Shown piece by piece: positions 56,958 through 64,000 of a stretch of 64,000 nt of DNA (position 1 is the stretch's first letter; every line of letters begins with the position of its first letter). The DNA is from an uncultured Clostridium sp. (lineage in GTDB: Bacteria; Bacillota; Clostridia; TANB77; CAG-508): the NCBI GenBank assembly GCA_948469315.1, contig CAOKLQ010000006.1, positions 1 through 64,000 of the forward strand, given 5' to 3'. The notes under the pieces were generated by a model. It was not told where the DNA came from. It saw only the letters and a list, made by a program, of their open reading frames with translations, and ran no database searches. Both the position numbers and the translations under genes were made by a program.

Positions 56958-58753
56958 TTATTTTATTTTAGAAAGTTCAATAATTATTGAGTTTAATTCA
57001 TTTGCAAGTGTATTACTTTCTTTACTAGATATTTCATTGTCTTGTAATATTGTTACAATTTCATTTCTTCTACTAATTAATTTTTCTTTTTTATATGCTT
57101 TTAATATATCTTCTATTCCTTTATCAGTTTTTTCAATTTCATAATCCTCTGCCATAATTGCTGTAATGTGATTTATTATATTTTCATCTTCATATAATGT
57201 TGTATAATCATATATTTGGTTATTTCCGTTTTCAAATCTCTCATATATTTTTTGCACTATTTGTTTATTAATTTCAAATTTGAAATCTTCTGGGTGTAGT
57301 TTGTCCTTTATTTTATTATATGTCTGAATTCCATTTGATATTAATATAGAAATTATTGTATTTTCTCGCTTTAGTACTGTTTTATCTATATTATTGTCTA
57401 CTCTTTTTGCCAAATTATACCTTGGAGCTTTTCTTTCTAATATTTTACTTGTTCTTACATTACTATTTATTTGTTTTTTTATTTCTGAATATATAGCTTC
57501 TCTTGATATTTCGTATTCTTTTGATATCTTCTCTATATATACTTCTTTTTCCATACTGTTTTCAACTTTTGATATAATTTTGGCTATTTCATTTAAAAAT
57601 CTTATTTTGTCACTTGTATTTTCTAAATTTAAGTCTTTTTTTAGGTTTTTTATTTTAAATTCAACTAAAGAAATTGCTTCATCTACACATTTAGAAAACC
57701 TCCCGACTACCATATTTTATAATATATTCATCTGGGTCTTTTGTTTCTTTAGAATCTAATTGCAAAATTCTTAAATCAATTCCTAAATTATTTAAGATTT
57801 CTAGTCCCCTTAGAGTTGCAGCTTGCCCTGCACCATCTGAATCATATCCTATTATAACTTGATTTGCTTGCTTTCTAAGCAGTCTTCCTTGTGCTTCTGT
57901 TAAAGCTGTTCCTAAAGATGCTACTGCATTTTCTATTCCTCTTTCATGCAAAGATACTGCATCCATATAGCCTTCAACTATTATAATTTTTTTATTTTTC
58001 AAAGTATTTACATTGTTTAGTCCATATAGATGTCTTCCTTTGCTATATACTATTGTATCTGGAGAATTTATATATTTGGGTTTTGAATTATCTAAAACTC
58101 TTCCACCAAATGCTATAACTCTTCCTCTAACATCTTGTATTGGAAACATTAATCTATTTTGAAAACTATCATAAAATTTTCCGCTTTTTCCCTTTTTTAC
58201 TAAAAATGATGCTATCATTTCTTCCTGACTAAAACCTTGTGATTTTAAGAATGTGTATAATTCATCAAACTTACAAGAATAACCTATTTGAAACTTCTTT
58301 AAAGTATTATTATCTAATTTTCTTTTTTTTACATATTCTTGTGCTATTTTTGATGTAGGTTTATATAAATTCTCATGATAGAACTGCGCCGTTTGTTTAT
58401 TTATTTCATAAACTCTAGATCTTAAATAATCTAATTTGCTTTGTTTATCATTTTCTAATGTTGGAAGCGTAATATTGGCCCTTTGGGCTAACATTTCTAC
58501 ACTTTCTCTAAAATTTATTCCTTCTATTTTGCTTATAAAATGATATACATTTCCGACCCACTCCACATCCAAAACAATGAAATATTTGTTTATTTGGTGA
58601 CACAAAAAAAGAAGGAGATTTCTCATTATGAAATGGACATAGTCCTGAATAATTGCTACCCATACGTTTTAGTTTTACATATTGTGACACAATATCTACA
58701 ATATCGTTGCTATTTTTTATTTCATCAATTAATTCGTCACTATATCTCACCAT
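56958..58753 (-). CDS. dnaG: DNA primase (two CGG +1 sites)
   Basis: 597 aa corrected. CHC2 zinc finger ([11 protein letters not shown] ... HCFGCG, about 38-63), then CGG at 58553-58555 (GGT CGG AAA): skipping C gives [16 protein letters not shown], the invariant zinc-finger end. The Toprim domain follows ([20 protein letters not shown], then [12 protein letters not shown]). At 57703-57705 (AGT CGG GAG) skipping C gives [20 protein letters not shown] and joins the DnaB-binding domain. Codon counts are exact (66, 283, 249). Both shifts are required for an essential, single-copy enzyme. Confidence 0.96.
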
Positions 58754-58950
58754 TTTATATCCTTTCTTTATTTATATATTTATTATTCGACGTATTTTTT
58801 TTAAATCCTTCTTTTATGTTACCTAAATTTTGTATTTTATAAATAAGGGGACAAAACTTTTGTCTTAACAAAAACTGAACATTAACATAAAATCGCAAGT
58901 AGAAAGCTTAAAAGAAAGGCTCTGTCCCCTTGTCCCTAATACAATAAAAA

Positions 58951-58973
58951 AAATTGTATAATATATACAATTC
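58951..58973 (-). terminator. terminator of carD
   Basis: AATTGTATA/TATACAATT stem followed by T8 on minus, just after the carD stop. The rest of 58754-58950 holds no gene; a GGGGACA-type repeat fragment lies at about 58847-58935. Confidence 0.8.
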
Positions 58974-58983
58974 TTTTTTCGTT

Positions 58984-59560
58984 TTATGCATTTGTTGTTC
59001 CTTCAAAAGGAATAAATTTTTTAACTATTGTATCACTCATTGCTGATACATCAACTTCATTATGTACTTTAAATTCTTCAAATGACGTGTTAATTTTATT
59101 TTCCACTATTTCTTCTATTTCTGTTTGGCTTGCATGCTCTGTAAGGACTAGTTCACTAACTAATATTTGTCTTGCATTATTTAGCATTTTCTTTTCTCCT
59201 GTAGACAGTCCTTTCTCTTTTTGTTTAAAGCTTAAGTTTCTTACAACATCTGCAACTTCATAGATGTCACCACTTTTCATTTTATCCATATTATCTCTAT
59301 AGCGTTTATTCCAGTTCATAGACATTTGAGTTTCATTTGCTTCTAAAACACCAAATACTTTATCTGCAGCATTTTTATCTATAATTCCTCTAACACCAAC
59401 TTCTTCTGCTTTAGCTGTTGGTACCATAACTTTAACATCTCCTGGCATTTTTAGAATATAGTATGCTTGTTTTTCTCCTAATATATCTTTTTCTTCGATT
59501 GAATCTACAATCCCGTGCTCCATGCATTGGGTAAACTATTTTATCACCTATATTAAACAA
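58984..59560 (-). CDS. carD: CarD/CdnL-family transcription regulator (CGG +1 site)
   Basis: 191 aa corrected. From a TTG start (59558-59560, AAAGGAG upstream) the frame reads the typical FNIGDKIVYPMHGA, then CGG at 59513-59515 (GCA CGG GAT). Skipping C gives MHGAGIVDSIEEKDILGEKQ, the RNA-polymerase-interacting domain. C-terminal DNA-binding helices (about 95-170). Without the shift the ORF seems to lack its first 18 residues. Binds RNA polymerase at promoters. Confidence 0.9.
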
Positions 59561-59621
59561 TTAGGTCACTCCTTTCAAAATGTCTATTTTTCTTTTAACA
59601 TCTTCTATATTATACTACAAA

Positions 59622-59651
59622 AATTACCAAAAGTCAAAGCTTTTGGCAATT
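59622..59651 (-). terminator. terminator of dut
   Basis: AATTGCCAAAAG paired with CTTTTGGTAATT (minus) followed by TTTTG. Confidence 0.75.
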
Positions 59652-59667
59652 AAAATTACATAATTTT

Positions 59668-60129
59668 CTATTTATTTGTTGAGCCAAATCCTCCTGTCCT
59701 TTCTCCCTCAGCATTATCATCATCTACTGTTAAGTATTTTTGAAATATTGCTTGTCCTATTGGATCTCCTTTTTTTATTTGTATGTCTTCATCTTTTATA
59801 TTATAAAAAGCAAACATTATATGTCCATCATTATCTTCATTTCCATAATAATCTTTATCTATTACACCTATACTATTTGCAAGTATTAAACCCTTTTTTC
59901 CTGGATTAGAACTTCTATTAGCTATTATTAAAACCTCATCATCTGCCATATATGCTTTAATTCCAGTTTTTACAAGTGTTGGCTTCATTCCTTTTTTTAA
60001 TGATGGTACTATGCAATCCTCAGCTGCTTCTACATCATAACCTGCAGAAAATTTCGTTTTTCTTATTGGCAAATTTATACCTTTATCTTCAAATCCTTTT
60101 GCTACTTCAAATCCACGTATTTTTTCCAT
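59668..60129 (-). CDS. dut: dUTPase
   Basis: 153 aa. Motifs: AGYDVEAAED, NRSSNPGKKG, GVIDKDYYG and GGFGSTNK in order. Trimeric enzyme that removes dUTP. Host-type, not in the prophage. Confidence 0.93.
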   Translation of the reverse strand: MEKIRGFEVAKGFEDKGINLPIRKTKFSAGYDVEAAEDCIVPSLKKGMKPTLVKTGIKAYMADDEVLIIANRSSNPGKKGLILANSIGVIDKDYYGNEDNDGHIMFAFYNIKDEDIQIKKGDPIGQAIFQKYLTVDDDNAEGERTGGFGSTNK

Positions 60130-60200
60130 CTCATTTCTTCCTTCCTTATTTAATTTATCTTATTTTTATATTATTTATTCTGTTTTGTCAAGATAACTTT

Positions 60201-60857
60201 TTATTCAAATTCTATTCCTTCTATACAATAATCATATATAAATTGTGTTATTTCTTCTTTTTTATTTGTTGTATAATATTTAGATAGTAATTTCATAAAT
60301 TGCTCTAATTTATTGTCTGGCACTTTTATTATTCCATTTCCATTTTCTATCATTATTTTATTTGCACAAATTGTACTTGTTCGTTTATTTCCATCCCAAA
60401 ATAGCTGTTCTTTCATTCAATAAAGCATATATTCAATTGCTCTTTGTGTTGTGTTTTTAATTTCTAAAATTTCTTCTATTTCTCCTTTTACAATGTCTTT
60501 ACTTGGGATTTCTGGTATATAACTTGTTCCTGAAATATATACCTTTGTATTTCTTAAATTTCCCTATTCTAAACTCTCATTTCTCGCAACATATTCATTT
60601 ATTTTACATATAAAATCTAAATTAAATTTACAATTTATATTATTTATTACATATTTCCAAGCATCTCTTAAATTTAATATACATTGTATTTCATCTACCT
60701 TTAATTCTGAAACATTTATTCCTTCTAAAATAGCCATTGTCTGGGGAAAAGTTATATTAATTCCTTCCATTCTAGCATTTGCATATACATTATCTACTAA
60801 ATTTCTTTTTGCTCTAAAAATATTTTGCTCTAATGTTAAATTATACTTATCTTTCAT
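60201..60857 (-). pseudogene. Fic-family protein gene with two nonsense codons
   Basis: A continuous frame reads FPQTMAILEGINVSELKVDE ... EYVARNESLE, then TAG, then NLRNTKVYISGTSYIPEIPS ... IEYMLY, then TGA, then MKEQLFWDGNKRTSTICANK. Family homologs have Trp at the first stop (LEWG). The Fic core DGNKRT remains. No CGG involved. An ordinary decayed AMP-transferase gene, probably a former toxin. Confidence 0.8.
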
Positions 60858-60882
60858 TTTAGCCTTTTAGCCTCCAAGCAAT

Positions 60883-60925
60883 AAAAAAGTTTCTTTAATA
60901 ATTATATATTAAAGAAACTTTTTTG
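60883..60925. terminator. bidirectional terminator
   Basis: Long A/T hairpin AAAAAAGTTTCTTTAAT with ATTAAAGAAACTTTTTT, with T-runs on both strands; it lies between rimO and the fic pseudogene. Confidence 0.8.
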
Positions 60926-60970
60926 TAAACTGCTATCTTACTTAATTTTTCTATTTTTAAGACATGTCCC

Positions 60971-62309
60971 TTAATCCGACAAAGTGTCGGATTGGGGGCT
61001 GTCCCCAATGGTTCCTATTAAATCATAGTTTTTATAATTTGTGATCTTCACATCTATAAATTTTCCAATAAGATCTAAATTATCAGTATTTTTAACATAT
61101 ACTATTCCATCTTCATCTGGTACATCCATATATGTTCTTCCTATTAAATATTTTGCGTCAAACGATTTATTTTCTATTAATACTTTGTATGTTTTTCCTA
61201 TTTTTTGATTACCTTTTTCATCTGATATTTTTGCTTGCAAGCTCATTATTTTATTATATCTGCTTTTTTTCGTATTTCCATGAATTTGGTTTGGTAGCCT
61301 CTCGGCTGGTGTTCCATCTTCTTTTGAATATGTAAATGCTCCCATTCTATCAAAATGAGCCCATTTTACAAATTGGCATAGTTTATCAAAATCTTCTTTC
61401 GTTTCTCCTGGAAATCCTACAATTAGTGATGTTCTTATTATTACATCTGGAATTTGTTTTCTTATTTTTGTTATTAACTTTTTTATACTTTCTTCATTAC
61501 TTTTTCTATTCATTCTTTTAAGTACTGTATTTGATATATGTTGTATCGGAATATCAAAATAATTGCATATTTTATCATTTTGTTTTACAACTTGTATTAG
61601 CTTATCTGTTATTGTTTCTGGATATGCATATAAAAATCTTATCCATTTAAATCCTTCTATTTTGCAAAGTTCTTCTAGTAAATGTGCTAAGCATGGCCTT
61701 CCATATATGTCTATTCCATATTTTGTTGTATCTTGTGCAATTACTATTAATTCTTTTATTCCTTTTTTAGCAAGCATTTTTGCTTCTTCTAAAATATCTT
61801 CCATTTTTCTACTTACAAATTCGCCTCTAATGTATGGAATTGCACAATATGTACATCTGTTACTACAGCCTTCTGCAATTTTTAGGTATGCCGTTGTTTT
61901 TCCTGTTGAAATTTCGCGATTTTTATATTCCATATTATTGTATGAATTTTGTATTTTTAAATTTATAGTATCTTCTATTTTTTCCCAAATGTCCTCATAT
62001 TCTTTTATTGATACAAATAAGTCTACTTCTGGCAGTAATTTTTCTAAATCATTTTTATATCTTTGAACTAGACATCCTGTTACTATTAAAAATTTGCATT
62101 TTTGCTTTTTATATTCTGACATTTCTAATATTGTATTTATAGCCTCCTCTTTTGCGGGTTCTATAAATCCACATGTATTAATTACTATTATCCCCGCTTC
62201 TTTTGGATTGTTTACTATTTTAAAGTTATTTTTTCTAAATAACCCTATCATCATTTCTGTATCTACTAAATTTTTACTGCATCCGAAGTGATACAAATCC
62301 TACTTTCAT
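60971..62309 (-). CDS. rimO: ribosomal protein S12 methylthiotransferase (CGG +1 site)
   Basis: 445 aa corrected. The ATG at 62307-62309 gives MKVGFVSL, then CGG at 62283-62285 (CTT CGG ATG CAG TAA). Skipping C gives VSLGCSKNLVDTEMM, the invariant N-terminal Fe-S motif. Radical-SAM motif CSNRCTYCAIP at about 153-163; TRAM domain at the C-terminus. Unshifted, translation would stop after ten codons. A GGGGACA repeat fragment sits at the 3' end. Confidence 0.95.
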
Positions 62310-62331
62310 CTTACTTTCCTTTCTATCTTTA

Positions 62332-62357
62332 ATAAAAAGGAGCTTATATAAGCTCCC
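62332..62357 (-). terminator. terminator of the small gene at 62366
   Basis: Self-complementary GGAGCTTATATAAGCTCC followed by TTTTTATT on minus. Confidence 0.85.
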
Positions 62358-62365
62358 AAATAACT

Positions 62366-62539
62366 TTACACAACTGCTTCATAATTTGGATGAGATTGAA
62401 CTGCCATTCTTATGTCAAAGTCCTCGACATCATATAATAATCTTAATTCTTTTGCAGGTGTTTCTGGATCATCTGCAATTTTTAGCAGTTCTTCTTTCAA
62501 AATCCCATTCATAAAATAAACTGTTGTGTCGCTTTTCAT
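62366..62539 (-). CDS. small acidic protein, 57 aa
   Basis: MKSDTTVYFMNGILKEELLK..., then AVQSHPNYEAVV. Good AGGAGG site; own terminator. No family recognised. Confidence 0.65.
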   Translation of the reverse strand: MKSDTTVYFMNGILKEELLKIADDPETPAKELRLLYDVEDFDIRMAVQSHPNYEAVV

Positions 62540-62660
62540 TTTTAATCCCTCCTTAAATTAATTTTGACGGGTTACAAAAAATCAACTTTTTTATTCTACC
62601 ATTTTCTACAAAAAATGTCAAACTTTTTACTCAAGTTTTTACATTATATGTTATCCTTAC

Positions 62661-63845
62661 TTATTCATTGCTAAACATGTGCTTCCTAGTCATCTCCAGC
62701 AAATTTAACTTTGTAAATTCTAATATTTGTGTTTTTGATCTATCTTGTTTTAGTTCTTGTTTTAGTTCTTGTATTATCTGATTTTTACTTTCCTGCTTTT
62801 GCATATCTATATAGTCTATTACTATTATTCCACCTATATCTCTTAATCTTAATTGTTTTGCTATTTCTTTGGTCGCTTCTTTATTTACTGTAAGTACTGT
62901 TTGCTCTAAATTGTCTTTTCCTACATACTTTCCTGAATTTACATCTATTGCAATTAAAGCTTCTGTTTTGTCTATTGTTATAAATCCCCCACATTTTAGC
63001 CATACTTTTCTGTTTTCACATTTTTCTATTTGCTTGTCTATATCATATTTATTTAGAATATCTTCTTTTTCTTCTAATATAAGTTCTATATTTTCATTTT
63101 CAAATTCGTTTAGTATATCTTCAATTTCCTTAAATATTTTTTTATTATTAACTGTTATTTTTGATATTCCTTTATCTATTATATCTGTTAATATTTTCCT
63201 TATAATTCCATTATTTTTTTCTAATGCAATAGGCTTTGATTCTTCTTTGGCCTTTTGCATTATGTTTTCCCATCTTTTTAAAAGCCTAGTTATATCTTTT
63301 TGTAATATTTCTTTTGACTTATCATTAGCAGATGTTCTTATTATTGCTCCATAACCTTTAGGTAGAATATCTTTTACTTCTTCTTTTAATTTTTCGCAAT
63401 TTTGCTTTGATTCTATTTTTTGTGATACTGTTATAATCTCAGTTTCTGGCATAAGTACTATGTATCTTCCTACTAAACTAATATGTGTAGAAACTCTAGG
63501 TCCTTTTTGATTCGCACTATCTCTTTTAACTTGTACTAGTATATGATCACCTTGTTTTATTATTTGTTTTATATTTATTTTAGATATATCTTGTTGCTCT
63601 TGTTTTGTTATATCTACTTTTGGAAGTAAATCTTTTAGATGTATAAATGTATTTTTTGTCTCTCCTATATTTACAAAAGCGGCTTGCATTCCTTGTAATA
63701 TACTTTCTACTTTTCCTAGATATATATTTCCTTCTAGTCTGTTTTTGCTTTCTTTTTCTATGTATTTTTCTACTAAAACTCCATTTTCTACTATTGCTAT
63801 TGTTTTTGTTTTTTGTTTATCTTGATTTATTATTATTTCTTGCAT
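62661..63845 (-). CDS. rng: ribonuclease G/E family, short form
   Basis: 394 aa. S1 domain (YLGKVESILQGMQAAFVNIG, about 42-61) and catalytic region with the metal Asp residues in ALIAIDVNSGKYVG and GGIIVIDYIDM. It ends LLEMTRKHMFSNE, where the zinc-link CPxC region and small domain normally follow; no downstream frame restores them. Either a genuine short form or a truncation. Bases 63846-64000 upstream show only a GGGGACA fragment. Confidence 0.88.
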   Translation of the reverse strand: MQEIIINQDKQKTKTIAIVENGVLVEKYIEKESKNRLEGNIYLGKVESILQGMQAAFVNIGETKNTFIHLKDLLPKVDITKQEQQDISKINIKQIIKQGDHILVQVKRDSANQKGPRVSTHISLVGRYIVLMPETEIITVSQKIESKQNCEKLKEEVKDILPKGYGAIIRTSANDKSKEILQKDITRLLKRWENIMQKAKEESKPIALEKNNGIIRKILTDIIDKGISKITVNNKKIFKEIEDILNEFENENIELILEEKEDILNKYDIDKQIEKCENRKVWLKCGGFITIDKTEALIAIDVNSGKYVGKDNLEQTVLTVNKEATKEIAKQLRLRDIGGIIVIDYIDMQKQESKNQIIQELKQELKQDRSKTQILEFTKLNLLEMTRKHMFSNE

Positions 63846-64000
63846 TTTTTCTCCTTTTTTCTAATGACAGGGGACACACTTTTTCTCTATGGTTATTTTC
63901 TGTGGTTAAAGGTATGTCCAGCTCACCTTATGTTTTATTGATGTCATAACGCTAATTTTTTTGTATGTTTTGGTTGTATTTGTTCATTGCACTATCTATT

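Noticed and set aside
60201..60857. TGA or TAG recoding (for example TGA as Trp) inferred from the fic gene
   Set aside because: Other genes in the window end normally at TGA or TAG, so the two stops in fic are better seen as nonsense mutations.

Overview
The window is AT-rich, low-GC Firmicutes DNA, most likely from an uncultured gut-type member of the Clostridia. Evidence: A/T-ending codons with AGA as the main arginine codon, AGGAGG-type ribosome binding sites, a dnaG-rpoD pair, a CarD-type regulator and a SpoVB-like flippase. I cannot name the species.

Layout. Bases 1-186 are the left chromosomal flank. A complete prophage of about 41.7 kb lies between two identical 51-bp copies of the 3' end of tRNA-Phe (187-237 and 41870-41920). 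It resembles a PBSX-like contractile-tail (myovirus-type) phage. From left to right it holds: a rightward accessory block (XRE regulator, ribbon-helix-helix protein, AP2-domain protein; 739-3048); a leftward lysis, tail-fibre, baseplate and tail block (3122-14516) that includes a 12-blade Kelch-like fibre; an inserted regulatory cassette with its own divergent XRE switch (14551-17768); tail tube, sheath, connector, capsid and scaffold genes, then a structured RNA, minor capsid/nuclease protein, portal and terminase (17838-29906); a gene-poor, hairpin-rich stretch (30797-31337); small early genes, RusA, a DnaD-type replication protein, and a NinB/YqaJ/DUF1071 recombination set (31453-38850); the lysogeny switch (38893-40591); and the integrase (40636-41760). 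To the right is host chromosome: tRNA-Phe/Asp/Val, HU, a SpoVB-like flippase, metG, a phosphoesterase, aspS, a foreign-looking patch with a pseudogene, proS, scpB, asnS, tRNA-Met, rpoD, dnaG, carD, dut, a dead fic gene, rimO and rng.

Main discovery. Fifteen genes in the window, ten phage and five host, look broken by frameshifts. The breaks follow one rule. At 18 of 18 sites the reading frame arrives at an in-frame CGG codon. The protein family then continues only if the C is skipped and GGN is read as glycine (+1, in effect CGGN decoded as Gly). Affected genes include essential ones: dnaG (twice), rimO, carD, metG, terminase, baseplate J (twice), the head-tail adaptor and the endolysin. With the rule applied, every affected gene resolves to a full-length product with exact codon arithmetic. 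By eye I found no CGG used as an ordinary sense codon in any other host or phage gene, except two in a foreign-looking patch at 50.0-50.9 kb. The event always lies in the sense direction of the gene, on both strands, so random sequencing error is a poor explanation. I infer that CGG is not a normal arginine codon here and acts as a +1 frameshift (quadruplet glycine) codon in host and prophage alike.

Other items of note: a two-copy intergenic element with compensatory hairpin changes after metG and aspS; a probable GP20-associated RNA upstream of the scaffold gene; a duplicated promoter carrying a perfect palindrome; and a conventional -1 slippery site in the tail chaperone gene.
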